Notes: generated by a model from the letters alone, not told the origin. A stretch of 49,284 nucleotides of DNA from an uncultured Alphaproteobacteria bacterium (GCA_902573325.1 CACGJH010000004.1:1-49284); one strand, 5' to 3'; counted from the first letter of the stretch, positions 18,244 through 27,196 are shown. Translations and numbers: made by a program.

Positions 18244-19140
18244 CTATCGAGCTTTAATACCTCTGAGTTTTTCAGATCTTCTTCTAAGTACTTCAACTGT
18301 AGTTAATAAGAATATAGAAAGAAGTACTAAACATGTTGCCATACATAAAATAACAGGGCTAATTTCTTGTCGTATTCCGGCCCACATTTGTTTTGGAATA
18401 GTTAACTGATCAATACTTGCCATAAACATAACTATAACAACTTCATCAAAGGATGTAATAAAAGCAAATAAAGCTCCTGATATAATACCTGGTAAAATCA
18501 ACGGCATAATGACTTTAAAAAATGTTCTCATTGGTTTAGCACCTAAACTTTGTGCAGCTTTTACCATATTCATATCAAAACCAACTAATGTTGCCGTTAC
18601 AGTAATTACTACGAAGGGTGTAGCAAGAGCAACGTGTGCAAGAATAACACCTGTGAAAGTATAAACAAGATTTATTCTTGCATAGAAGAAGAACATTCCT
18701 GCAGCTGTTATAATTAGTGGAACGATCATTGGTGAAATTAAGATTGCCATTATCAAACCTTTATATGGCATGTGTGGCCTACTTAATCCTAATGCGGCTA
18801 GTGTGCCTAAGGCTGTAGCAATAACAGTTGCTATGATACCAATATAAAAACTATTTACTGTACCTTTCATCCATTTTGTTGAACAAGGAACAGTAGAGGA
18901 AACAACATCAGCACTACAATCACCAATCATATTTCTATACCATCTAATTGACCATGCTTCTGGATCAGGAGGCCATGCAAGCATTCCTTCTGTAAAAACC
19001 ATAAAAGGAGAAACACTAAAAGATATTGGAATAATTGCAAATAGTGGGGCTATTAAAAAAAAGAAAACTACCGTACAAAAAAATAAGTAAAAATAATAGT
19101 AGGTTCTTTGAACTGGTGATGCGTAACTTGGAAGAGCCAT
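18244..19140 (-). CDS. potC: Polyamine-type ABC transporter permease (PotC-like)
   Basis: Inner-membrane subunit of a spermidine/putrescine-family importer. The 298-residue protein has about six membrane segments. The EAA-type loop is VKAAQSLGAKPMRTFFKVIMPLILPG, recognisable near residues 190-215. A periplasmic insert with two cysteines (MIGDCSADVVSSTVPCSTKW) follows the first helix and could form a disulfide. The ATG at 19140 lies 4 nt after the stop of the other permease. Family is clear; the true ligand may be putrescine, spermidine or another cation. Confidence 0.88.
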   Translation of the reverse strand: MALPSYASPVQRTYYYFYLFFCTVVFFFLIAPLFAIIPISFSVSPFMVFTEGMLAWPPDPEAWSIRWYRNMIGDCSADVVSSTVPCSTKWMKGTVNSFYIGIIATVIATALGTLAALGLSRPHMPYKGLIMAILISPMIVPLIITAAGMFFFYARINLVYTFTGVILAHVALATPFVVITVTATLVGFDMNMVKAAQSLGAKPMRTFFKVIMPLILPGIISGALFAFITSFDEVVIVMFMASIDQLTIPKQMWAGIRQEISPVILCMATCLVLLSIFLLTTVEVLRRRSEKLRGIKAR

Positions 19141-19144
19141 ACTG

Positions 19145-20422
19145 TTATCCTAACTTTATGTTGTCTATTCCGACAATTTTATTGTAAAGCCAATAGAAGA
19201 TCAGCATTATACCAAGAAGTATAGCGCCAAGAGCAGCACACAATCCCCAGTTAAGTGTTGTTTTTAAATGATAAGCAATCCAACTCCCAATCAATTTACC
19301 ATCTTTTCCGCCAACTAATTCAGGTGTTATAAAATACCCAATGGCAAGTACAAAAACCAATAAACCACCAGCGCTTATACCAGGAATAGTCTGAGGTAAG
19401 TAAACTCGCAAAAATGCAGTTACAGGTTTTGCTCCTAAATTTTGAGCAGCTCTCATGTGGCTTTTTGGAATAACCCTCATTACACTGTACAAAGGTAGAA
19501 TCATAAATGGTAATAAAATTTGAGTCATTGCTATTAATGTTCCAACTTCATTATAAACCATTTGTATTCGACCATCGTCGCTTATTACGCCTAGCCAAAC
19601 TAAAATTCCATTTATAACTCCATTTTGTTGAAGCATTACAATCCATGCTGTTGTTCTCACAAGTAAAGAGGTCCAAAATGGAAGTAATACAAAAATCATC
19701 AGAAGATTGCTGTATCTTAGAGGTAAATTAGCTAAGAGATGAGCAACCGGGAAACCAAGAATTAAGCAAAAAATTGTTACATATATACTTACCTTAAAAG
19801 TTCTAAGCCACGTTTTAATATACATTCTTCTTTTTTCATCTTGTAAAACGACATCTCCATCTTCATCAAATGTTCTATCGAGAGCATTCCAATAATAAAT
19901 TGAAGATCTATCTTTTACCATTTGATTAAATGAGTACCAATAAGTTGGATCCGCCCACAGCTTATTTATATTAATAAATGTATCCTTATAAGAAACTGGT
20001 TCTTCGCCTTTTTTTACAATTTTTTTTATTTCTCTAGTTGTTTTTTTTATTAAACTTTTCCAACCAGATTTTGCATAATTCATTCTTGTTAAGGCTTTAC
20101 CTATTTGTCTCTTGTCTCCATTAGCTAATTCAAAAAAAAGACTTTTATATACTTCTTCAGGTGGTAGTTCGTCAGCTCCTTTATCCCAATTTTTGTATTC
20201 ATCAAAAGTATTAGGAAAAACTGAATTAATTTGACTATCATCAACGCTCCTAAGAAGCATATCTCCAATAGGCATTACAAAAGTTACAAAAATGAAAAGG
20301 AGTAAAGGAAAAACAAGAAGAAATGCACGAAGTTTATTTCTTCTTTCAGCCTTACGAAGACTTTGTTTGAGTGGAATTCCGTCTGTTGTTAATAATTCCG
20401 CTGTAGAAATAGGAACCTCCAA
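19145..20422 (-). CDS. potB: Polyamine-type ABC transporter permease (PotB-like)
   Basis: Inner-membrane partner of the PotC-like permease. The 425-residue protein is far longer than E. coli PotB (about 275-285) because of a periplasmic loop of about 150 residues between the first membrane segment (FLLVFPLLLFIFVTFVMPIG) and the second. The cytoplasmic loop is MRAAQNLGAKPVTAFLRVYLP. No ATG or GTG lies near the expected start. The coordinate given uses TTG at 20422-20420, but a perfect GGAGG (20419-20415) overlaps that codon and sits 5 nt before an in-frame ATT at 20410-20408, which would give (M)STAELLTTDG. That ATT is my preferred start. Confidence 0.86.
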   Translation of the reverse strand: MEVPISTAELLTTDGIPLKQSLRKAERRNKLRAFLLVFPLLLFIFVTFVMPIGDMLLRSVDDSQINSVFPNTFDEYKNWDKGADELPPEEVYKSLFFELANGDKRQIGKALTRMNYAKSGWKSLIKKTTREIKKIVKKGEEPVSYKDTFININKLWADPTYWYSFNQMVKDRSSIYYWNALDRTFDEDGDVVLQDEKRRMYIKTWLRTFKVSIYVTIFCLILGFPVAHLLANLPLRYSNLLMIFVLLPFWTSLLVRTTAWIVMLQQNGVINGILVWLGVISDDGRIQMVYNEVGTLIAMTQILLPFMILPLYSVMRVIPKSHMRAAQNLGAKPVTAFLRVYLPQTIPGISAGGLLVFVLAIGYFITPELVGGKDGKLIGSWIAYHLKTTLNWGLCAALGAILLGIMLIFYWLYNKIVGIDNIKLG

Positions 20423-20426
20423 ATAA

Positions 20427-20450
20427 AAAGGCGAGATAATTCTCGCCTTT
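20427..20450 (-). terminator. Perfect stem-loop between binding-protein and permease genes
   Basis: AAAGGCGAGA at 20427-20436 pairs exactly with TCTCGCCTTT at 20441-20450 around a TAAT loop: a 10-bp stem, GC-rich for this genome. On the minus strand a short T-rich stretch follows. Placed in the 59-nt gap after the binding protein gene, it is either a partial terminator that lowers permease expression or a hairpin that protects the binding-protein mRNA from 3' decay. Confidence 0.7.
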
Positions 20451-20481
20451 AGATTAAATTACAAATTTTATTTTTTCAAGC

Positions 20482-21585
20482 TTAGTTACCCATCCAAGCA
20501 GCATAACGTTCATTAATTTCTGCACCGTAATCTGACCACCATTGAGGATCACTTACGATTGAAACTTTTAAACGTTCTGGTGTGTTAGGCATGTGAGGCA
20601 TAATATCAACACCTCCTGGTCCCCAAGGCTCATTATTTTGAATGATTGGGATACCAGATGCTCTCATTGGTCCATATGTAATATATTTAGCTTGTTCAGC
20701 TTGAGCTTCAGGAGTTGAAGCATGCATCATAAAGTCAATAGCTGCATCTCTATTAGGAGCTCCAGCAGTTAGACAAAGATACTCTTGATCTAAAACCTGA
20801 CCTTCCCAAATATACTCAAAGTTTTCACCTTCAGCTAAATTTGCTGCACCTACTCGACCGTTATATGCAATAGCCATAATAACTTCACCACTTTTTACTA
20901 ACTCAAGTGGTTGTGAACCAGCTGACCAGAAAACAACATCGTCCTTAATTCTGTCCATAACTTCAAATGCTCTATCAATAGCACCTGTTTGGTTAGCTAA
21001 AACAGTTGGTACTGCATTTGGACTTACTCCATCTGCTACCATTGCTTTTTCGATTATACCTGTTGCCCAAGTATGAATACCTCTTTTGCCAGGAAATTTT
21101 TCTGTATCAAAAAAATCTGCCATACTGTCTGGTTTTTCACCTGGGAATGCATCTGGATCGTAAAATACTACGTATGTCCAAAAGATTTGTGGTACACAAC
21201 AGTCCCAACCAGAGTGGTATTCAAGACCGTTATTTTCCATATCTTCTGCAATCGACTCACCGTCAGGACCAGGAACACCTAAAGTAGCAATTTCACTTGA
21301 AATATCTTCAAATAATCCTTCATCACATCCAGTTATTGCATCAGATGGTAAAACATCTACTAAATCCCAAGTAACGCTTCCACTTTCTACTTGAGCTCTT
21401 ACTTCACCTAAACCTCCGTTGTAGTTTTCAAATACAATTGAGCTAGGATCAGAGTATGTATCAGCATAAGCTTTTTGTTGACTTTCTGTATAAGCACCAC
21501 CCCATGATGCAACCGTTACAGCGCTAGCTGCAAAAGGAGCAAATACAAGTGACACAAATAAGAAGGCTTTTAAAAATTTAGACAT
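20482..21585 (-). CDS. potD: Periplasmic polyamine-type substrate-binding protein (PotD-like)
   Basis: Captures the transported solute in the periplasm. The 367-residue protein starts with a signal peptide (MSKFLKAFLFVSLVFAPFAASA) with likely cleavage after Ala22, leaving VTVASWGGAYTESQQKAY, the usual start of mature PotD-family proteins. Later segments VESGSVTWDLVDVLPSD and YNGRVGAAN fit the family. A strong ribosome site (AGGAGGA, 21597-21591) precedes the ATG. The gene follows the ATPase gene by 131 nt and is separated from the permeases by a hairpin. Ligand specificity (putrescine, spermidine or another organic cation) is not determined. Confidence 0.88.
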   Translation of the reverse strand: MSKFLKAFLFVSLVFAPFAASAVTVASWGGAYTESQQKAYADTYSDPSSIVFENYNGGLGEVRAQVESGSVTWDLVDVLPSDAITGCDEGLFEDISSEIATLGVPGPDGESIAEDMENNGLEYHSGWDCCVPQIFWTYVVFYDPDAFPGEKPDSMADFFDTEKFPGKRGIHTWATGIIEKAMVADGVSPNAVPTVLANQTGAIDRAFEVMDRIKDDVVFWSAGSQPLELVKSGEVIMAIAYNGRVGAANLAEGENFEYIWEGQVLDQEYLCLTAGAPNRDAAIDFMMHASTPEAQAEQAKYITYGPMRASGIPIIQNNEPWGPGGVDIMPHMPNTPERLKVSIVSDPQWWSDYGAEINERYAAWMGN

Positions 21586-21590
21586 ATATA

Positions 21591-21597
21591 TCCTCCT
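21591..21597 (-). promoter_or_regulatory. Strong Shine-Dalgarno site of the PotD-like gene
   Basis: AGGAGGA on the minus strand, 5 nt before the ATG at 21585. It stands out because many neighbouring genes lack a clear ribosome site, and it fits the high expression needed for a binding protein. Confidence 0.7.
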
Positions 21598-21610
21598 ATT
21601 TTTAATTATT

Positions 21611-21624
21611 TAATCTTAAGATTA
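21611..21624. promoter_or_regulatory. Perfect 14-bp palindrome upstream of the PotD-like gene
   Basis: TAATCTTAAGATTA reads the same on both strands. It lies 26-39 nt upstream of the binding-protein start, within the longest non-coding gap of the window (131 nt). It could be an operator for polyamine uptake. No regulator gene is present nearby to support this. Confidence 0.35.
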
Positions 21625-21716
21625 TGTCCGTAATGCGAGTGTAATAACATGTCGTTAAATGAAAAAAAAGGGGTAAAAGTAAAAAATTTTGGCTAAATAT
21701 AAAGAAAAAAGTATAA

Positions 21717-22805
21717 TTACAGATCTAATGCTCGAACATCCTCAGAATTCCAGCTTAATTTAAGTTCGTCACCTTCTTTATGATTAAAACTTCCTTCATT
21801 TGGAACCTTGACTATGAATTCATTATTTCCACAAACATCAAGCCTAGCCCTAATATGATCACCTAAGTAAATTAATTCTTCAATTTTTCCTGAAAAATTG
21901 TTGGAACCAGATGCTGAATTGTCTATTGAAACACGTTCTGGTCTAATAGATAGTTGAGTTTTCTCTCCAACTTCGTTCACATTAATTTTTAACGCTTTAA
22001 CCATTCCAAATCCACCATCTAACTCAACAGTACATGAGGATCCATTCACTTCCTTAACAACACCATTAAGTGTATTATTTTCACCTATAAATTTTGCAAC
22101 AAAAGAATTTTCAGGTTTTTCATACAAGATATTAGGTGTAGATAATTGTTGTACAACCCCATCATTGAATACAGCAATTCTATTAGACATTGTTAATGCT
22201 TCACTTTGATCATGAGTAACATAGACAACTGTTATCCCAATCCTATCATGAATATGTTTTATTTCGTATTGCATCTGTTCGCGTAAATTCTTATCGAGTG
22301 CACCTAAAGGCTCATCCATTAATACTAGACGTGGTTCAAATACCAGTGCTCTAGCCAAAGCGACTCTTTGCTGTTGTCCACCAGATAATTGAGCTGGAAA
22401 TCTTGTACCAAAATTACCTAACTCAACCATATCAAGTGCTTTCTGCACTTTTTCTTTAATGTCTGGTTTTGAAATTTTTCTCACTTCTAGCGGAAATGAC
22501 AAATTTTCCGCAACAGTCATATGAGGAAATAAAGCATAGTTTTGAAAAACCATTCCGATTTCTCTTTCATAGGGTGGTATTTTACTTATTGGTTTAGTAT
22601 CTAAAAATATTTCACCGTTTGTAGGTGTTTCAAAACCAGCTAACATCATCAAGGTTGTTGTTTTACCTGATCCTGATGGACCCAACATTGTTACAAACTC
22701 ACCCTTAGCAATATCCAAGTTTAAGTTTTTTACTACTAGTACTTCTCCATCATAACTTTTATCGATCTTTTCAAATTTAACGAAACTTTGAGATGTGTCA
22801 TTCAT
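21717..22805 (-). CDS. potA: Polyamine-type ABC transporter ATP-binding protein (PotA-like)
   Basis: ATPase of the importer, cytoplasmic side of the membrane. I start it at ATG 22805 (MNDTSQSFVKFEKIDKSYDG); the 14 residues available further upstream are not family-like. Walker A is GPSGSGKTT, the signature is LSGGQQQRVALARAL, Walker B is LVLMDEPLGALD and the switch is VYVTHDQSEA. A C-terminal TOBE region follows (about residues 280-362). It is the first gene of the order ATPase, binding protein, permease, permease, DadA-like enzyme. It lies 65 bp from a divergent DMT permease gene. Confidence 0.9.
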   Translation of the reverse strand: MNDTSQSFVKFEKIDKSYDGEVLVVKNLNLDIAKGEFVTMLGPSGSGKTTTLMMLAGFETPTNGEIFLDTKPISKIPPYEREIGMVFQNYALFPHMTVAENLSFPLEVRKISKPDIKEKVQKALDMVELGNFGTRFPAQLSGGQQQRVALARALVFEPRLVLMDEPLGALDKNLREQMQYEIKHIHDRIGITVVYVTHDQSEALTMSNRIAVFNDGVVQQLSTPNILYEKPENSFVAKFIGENNTLNGVVKEVNGSSCTVELDGGFGMVKALKINVNEVGEKTQLSIRPERVSIDNSASGSNNFSGKIEELIYLGDHIRARLDVCGNNEFIVKVPNEGSFNHKEGDELKLSWNSEDVRALDL

Positions 22806-22870
22806 AATATATATTGTAATGAAGCTTGAATAACTGCATGAAAACAAATAGTCAAAAGTTAATTTAAAAA

Positions 22871-23734
22871 ATGTTCATATTTGGAGTGATTTTTGCTTTA
22901 GTTGCTGGAATTTTGTTTGGCTTAATTGGTCCTACTACAAAAATAGCATATAATTCTGGTGCTTCTGTAGCATTAACTATTTTTTTACGTTACGCAGTTG
23001 CCTCGATAATTATATTACCTTTTATCCCTTATCAAAATAATCTATTAGAAATATTTAAAAAGAACCTAAAATATTTTTTATCTATATCAGCGGGTTCAAT
23101 ATTTTTAACGCTTGGATTATTGACTTCAGTTATATTTATTGAAGTTAGTTTAACAATTCTTATTTTTTGCCTCTATCCAATATATGTTCTTTTATTTTCT
23201 ATTATTGTCGATAAAGAAAAAATTTCATTAACTGTAAAGATTCTCTTTTTTGTTACATTTTTAGGAATTATTTTAGTTATAGGGCCATCTTTTAAAGTTA
23301 TAAATATAGTAGGTATTCTTTTAGCTTTTCTTGCATCACTGGGATCAACTAGTATGATTATAGTAAATCAAAAAATGTCTATTAAAGGTATTTCACCAAT
23401 ACCAATTAATATCTTTATAAATGTTTTTAATACTTTTTTCTTCTTTGTAATATTAAAAATATTTTTTTCTTTAAATTTTAATTTTGATATCAATATTTAT
23501 CTTTTAATTTTAATTCCTTCGGTATGTTATAGCTTTGCACTTTTATCACAATTAATTGCTATCCCAAAGATTGGACAATCATATACTGCTTTATTTTTGT
23601 ATTTAGAACCAGTGGTAGGTGTTCTTGGAGCTGTTTTTTTATTAAAAGAAAATTTAGAAACTTATCAAATGATTGGTGCTTCGATTGTAATAATAAGTTT
23701 GCTATCAGCTTCTTTTATTAGTCGTAGAAACTAA
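22871..23734 (+). CDS. EamA/DMT-family transporter
   Basis: Membrane protein of 287 residues with about ten hydrophobic helices in two repeats, the layout of EamA drug/metabolite exporters. Recognisable points are GLIGPTTKIAY in the first helix region and ALFLYLEPVVGVLGAVFLLKE near residues 238-258, the conserved end of the second repeat. Substrate is unknown; family members export amino acids and other metabolites. It diverges from the ATPase gene and its stop codon interlocks with the stop of the dipeptidase-like gene on the other strand. Confidence 0.85.
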   Translation: MFIFGVIFALVAGILFGLIGPTTKIAYNSGASVALTIFLRYAVASIIILPFIPYQNNLLEIFKKNLKYFLSISAGSIFLTLGLLTSVIFIEVSLTILIFCLYPIYVLLFSIIVDKEKISLTVKILFFVTFLGIILVIGPSFKVINIVGILLAFLASLGSTSMIIVNQKMSIKGISPIPINIFINVFNTFFFFVILKIFFSLNFNFDINIYLLILIPSVCYSFALLSQLIAIPKIGQSYTALFLYLEPVVGVLGAVFLLKENLETYQMIGASIVIISLLSASFISRRN

Positions 23735-24717
23735 AATTGATTTTTCATGAAGTTAAACCAATTCTGACCTATTATTTTTGTAGAAACTTTTTCTGAAATA
23801 TTATTTTCACACATTAAATAAAATAAATTATTTAAGTCACTTGGTTGCTTATACCAACTTGGTAACTTAGGCCATTTTGGATTTTTATCTTTAGATTCTC
23901 CATAGTCGATATTTTTGGTCCACTTTCCATTTCTCATCCACATAACTACATCATCAGGCCAATTTAAACAAAGATCAGAACCTATTCCAATATTGTCTTC
24001 ACCAATTAGGTTTACCAGCTCCTTAATCATTTCACAAAAATCTTCTATAGTACAATCACCTAAATTTTTAAGATGGTAAGGATATAAACTTAACCCAATA
24101 AAACCATTTTTTTTAACAAGTTTTTGTAAAATATCAGTATCAATGTTTCTTTTAGATTTATGAAAGAAATTTGGATTAGCATGAGAAATTGCCACAGGTT
24201 TATTTGAGAATTCAATAGCATCAAGACAAGTTTGCTTTCCTGCATGACTTAAATCTACAATCATGCCAAGTCTATTCATTTCTTCAATAACAGCTTTTCC
24301 AAATCGTGAAACACCTGAGTCTTTAGGTTCAAAACATCCTCCAGCAAGTGGGGTTTGATTATTATAGGTGAGTTGCATAAATCTCACACCTGCTTCAAAA
24401 AATTTTTCAATTAAAAATATATCATTCGCAATAGGAGCAGAATTTTGAAAACCAAAAATAATTGCAATTTTATTATTTTTTTTAGCATCCAAAATATCTT
24501 CGGTAGTTTTTGCGTGAGCAATAATATCATGATGCTCTTTAAAAAGACGGTGCCAATAATTTATTTTTTCAAAAGACTCTTCAGTATTTTCCCAATACAC
24601 TAATGTCGCATGAATTGCATTTAATCCAGCTTGGTGGGCATTTTCAAATAATTCCCTATTCCAGTTACAATATTCCAATCCATCAATTAGAAGTATATCT
24701 TCACTTATTTTTGACAT
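23731..24717 (-). CDS. Membrane dipeptidase (M19)-like protein with altered metal site
   Basis: The 328-residue protein resembles renal/membrane dipeptidases: FFEAGVRFMQLTYNNQ, MIVDLSHAGKQTCLDAI, AISHANP and IGIGSDLCLNWPDD. The two later histidines and the late Asp are present. The early His-x-Asp ligand pair of active M19 enzymes (normally DGHND) is replaced by DGLEYCN, and the bridging Glu is replaced by Gln in FGFQNSAPI. It may therefore bind metal differently or not be a dipeptidase. It has no signal peptide or membrane segment. It faces the two unknown genes at 24772 and 26442, and all three may work together. Confidence 0.78.
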   Translation of the reverse strand: MSKISEDILLIDGLEYCNWNRELFENAHQAGLNAIHATLVYWENTEESFEKINYWHRLFKEHHDIIAHAKTTEDILDAKKNNKIAIIFGFQNSAPIANDIFLIEKFFEAGVRFMQLTYNNQTPLAGGCFEPKDSGVSRFGKAVIEEMNRLGMIVDLSHAGKQTCLDAIEFSNKPVAISHANPNFFHKSKRNIDTDILQKLVKKNGFIGLSLYPYHLKNLGDCTIEDFCEMIKELVNLIGEDNIGIGSDLCLNWPDDVVMWMRNGKWTKNIDYGESKDKNPKWPKLPSWYKQPSDLNNLFYLMCENNISEKVSTKIIGQNWFNFMKNQF

Positions 24718-24771
24718 AGATTAATACTTCTATTAATGAAAAAACCAAAATTAACTATAGATATTTAATAA

Positions 24772-26436
24772 ATGTTACAAAAAGTAAGAGAAAACGATAA
24801 CTACATGAAACTATCAAGAATGGGTTCACGCTATCCTTCTCGGCTTAGTTTTTCTAGAAGTATGTTAAGAAGATTGATCAACGACAACTGGGAAATACAT
24901 AAGTCGAAATTTGATTTAGATAAACATGGTTTCGGCACGGTTGTTTATGAAATAATTATTAATAAGCAAACTTATTCACTTGTATGTTTCTCTGCTTTCC
25001 TAGATGATAAGGATAGAAGTGATAGAGTTATCGCTAGTAAATGGGATACAGCCTATACATTACATGTAGGTAAATTATCTGATCAAGATCTAAATAGATT
25101 AAAAAAAACAATTCCTCTTCAAGAATCAGGTCGTAATTCTCCAGATGAGTTAATTCTTAGTAGAGCAAATAAAAGTGTAAGATTGTTTCAGTATGTTGTC
25201 GATTGTCTTTCAAATGGTAATCAGCCAGATATATACGAAATAAATAAAGTTGGCTATTTGTTAAGAACTACTGCTGTTTATGGTAGTGGTAAATTTGGAT
25301 TATCAGATTTTACTAATACAAAAAATACAACTGTTTTCAATCAGCCCTTTAGAGCAGAAATGTTATCAGTTTATTTAATTAGAGAATTCAGTATTGAATT
25401 AGTTGAACATGTTGCAAGGCAAATAAACCCAAAAAAAGCAGTAAAGTTAGATAGAAAAATTAAACAACATTTAGGTATTGGTAATTCAACAGGTTTAGGT
25501 ATGGCACCTTTTATCATTAAACATCCAAAGTTGATTAATAAGTGGATGAAACAGTACACAAAGACATTAGAAGAAATTTCTCAAATTGAGTTAGATAATA
25601 TAGTTTTCGAAAAATATAAAAATCTTTTGAATAAAGCTCTAAATTATCTTGAAGAAGTTAACACAAGTGATGAATTCCAAATTAATAAAAATAAATTAAC
25701 TACTGAAGATTTAAAAAAATATATTTCCTTCATTAATGACCTAGATCTTTCTCAAAAATTTAAATGGTTAGATATTTTAGATTATTGTGATTTGAATTTT
25801 AATAATGATACTAAGGAAATTGCAAGAGTACAACTAATTGAATTGTATCCTCAAATATCAGAAGAGTTAGCAGAAGATATGGCAGATGAGGAGATAATGG
25901 ATATTGATGGAAATCAATCTATTGGAGATTTGAAAAAAACAATCAATGATAAATATTCTTGGATAAAAAATATTGATTTTAATAATAAAGATAGCAATTA
26001 TTTATTTTGGTATGTTTCAGCAGCTAAGTTAGAACCTAGATTAGGTGAAAGATATAATGAAAAAGGAAGTGAATTGGAGCAAAATCTAGGAATTGCAAAA
26101 ATGGTTAATGATTTATTTAAGCAAATTAAAAATGTAGATGAAAATCAATTAATTTGTGAATTTTTGTTAATGCATCCAGAATACAGAGGAATTGTTAAGA
26201 GAATTCAATCTTTAAAAAATTATCCTTTTTCAGAAGTTCAAGATAATGTTCTTGATAAAAAAACAATGCCAATTGATATGTTAAGATTTAAGTTATCTTT
26301 TTTTGGAGCTAATCGTTATGATCCTAAGTCAGATAGATGGTTAAGAGTAAGTTTTTTTTCTGGAGCCCCTTATTTATCAGATCTGAGTAATAAAAATGTT
26401 GATGAATGGGGTTTTGCAACAATGAGTACATATTAA
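24772..26436 (+). CDS. Conserved protein of unknown function (about 550 residues)
   Basis: I do not recognise a named domain. The 554-residue protein is soluble, with no signal peptide or membrane helix. The first 150 residues look folded and possibly conserved (SRYPSRLSFSRSML, LVCFSAFLDD, KWDTAYTLHVG). The middle (residues 220-420) is rich in Lys, Glu, Asn and helix-forming residues, and the end (RYDPKSDRWLRVSFFSGAPYL) again looks structured. A second possible start is the ATG at 24805 (MKLSRMGSRYP). It is followed 5 nt later by the DUF3726-like gene and diverges by 54 bp from the dipeptidase-like gene. I recall a similar trio in roseobacters, unverified. Confidence 0.75.
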   Translation: MLQKVRENDNYMKLSRMGSRYPSRLSFSRSMLRRLINDNWEIHKSKFDLDKHGFGTVVYEIIINKQTYSLVCFSAFLDDKDRSDRVIASKWDTAYTLHVGKLSDQDLNRLKKTIPLQESGRNSPDELILSRANKSVRLFQYVVDCLSNGNQPDIYEINKVGYLLRTTAVYGSGKFGLSDFTNTKNTTVFNQPFRAEMLSVYLIREFSIELVEHVARQINPKKAVKLDRKIKQHLGIGNSTGLGMAPFIIKHPKLINKWMKQYTKTLEEISQIELDNIVFEKYKNLLNKALNYLEEVNTSDEFQINKNKLTTEDLKKYISFINDLDLSQKFKWLDILDYCDLNFNNDTKEIARVQLIELYPQISEELAEDMADEEIMDIDGNQSIGDLKKTINDKYSWIKNIDFNNKDSNYLFWYVSAAKLEPRLGERYNEKGSELEQNLGIAKMVNDLFKQIKNVDENQLICEFLLMHPEYRGIVKRIQSLKNYPFSEVQDNVLDKKTMPIDMLRFKLSFFGANRYDPKSDRWLRVSFFSGAPYLSDLSNKNVDEWGFATMSTY

Positions 26437-26441
26437 TATCT

Positions 26442-27122
26442 GTGAGTTATTCTTACTATGAAGTCTACACTAATACACAACGAGCTTTTTCAGGATTAGG
26501 ATTCACTTATGGATCAGATGAGGATGCTGCATTTATTACAACATGGCTTGAAATATTTGGTTTGGATGGGATCAAATTATTAAAATTAAAAATTGAAGAA
26601 CTAGATAACACTTTCAATGCCAGTATAGATCCGTCAAAAATAAATGATGAGTTTGATTGTGAAAATAAATCTTTTTTGGTGATAGGCCCGGGATTGATTG
26701 ATTATTTAGTATCAAAAATAGATAAAAGGGATGATTTTAAATTAACTTTTAAAAATTGTAGTGACCCCATATTCCTAATACCTTTGCTTTATAAGTATGC
26801 CAAAAAAAATATCTATTCACAGTTTTTGTTAGATCAAAAAATTGATGTACAAATAACAAATGAAAATATTAGGGTTAATAGAGAAATTATCTCTACAAAT
26901 TATCAAAGAAATTTTGATCTTTTACTCACAAAGAAAATTTTTAATGAACAAAAATTAGATATTAATATTTCATCATCAAATATAAATAATATGCTCTCCA
27001 AGGGTATTAATCCTGATAAAAAATCTTGGGATCAAATATCTAAAATAGCTTTTAGAACTTTTGTTCCTGAGTCAGAGGAATCTAGGGCAAAAGGTGCCGG
27101 AGGTGGCGATGCAAATGATTAA
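26442..27122 (+). CDS. DUF3726-like protein of unknown function
   Basis: The 226-residue protein is read here from GTG at 26442, 5 nt after the stop of the preceding gene: (M)SYSYYEVYTNTQRAFSGLGF. An ATG at 26406 is in frame but would overlap the preceding gene by 31 nt and add 12 residues. The N-terminal pattern (EVxxxxxRAFSGLGFxxGSDEDAAFITTWLE) resembles DUF3726 proteins as I recall them. No catalytic motif is evident. It ends with a Gly-rich tail, GAGGGDAND. The close coupling argues for joint function with the 554-residue protein. Confidence 0.68.
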   Translation: MSYSYYEVYTNTQRAFSGLGFTYGSDEDAAFITTWLEIFGLDGIKLLKLKIEELDNTFNASIDPSKINDEFDCENKSFLVIGPGLIDYLVSKIDKRDDFKLTFKNCSDPIFLIPLLYKYAKKNIYSQFLLDQKIDVQITNENIRVNREIISTNYQRNFDLLLTKKIFNEQKLDINISSSNINNMLSKGINPDKKSWDQISKIAFRTFVPESEESRAKGAGGGDAND

Positions 27123-27196
27123 TTTACTATATGCAAATTGCTAAATACATTAGTAATTAGTTGATAACCAGTTTCCGTTATCCTAAAATAATCTAT

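Noticed and set aside
18240-18296. N-terminal extension of 19 residues for the DadA-like protein
   Set aside because: It overlaps the permease gene by 53 nt, is polar and unlike the family, while a GTG at 18239 starts exactly at the dinucleotide-binding fold.
26406-26441. ATG start of the DUF3726-like protein at 26406
   Set aside because: It would overlap the preceding gene by 31 nt and add residues that do not fit the N-terminal pattern; GTG at 26442 is 5 nt after the stop.
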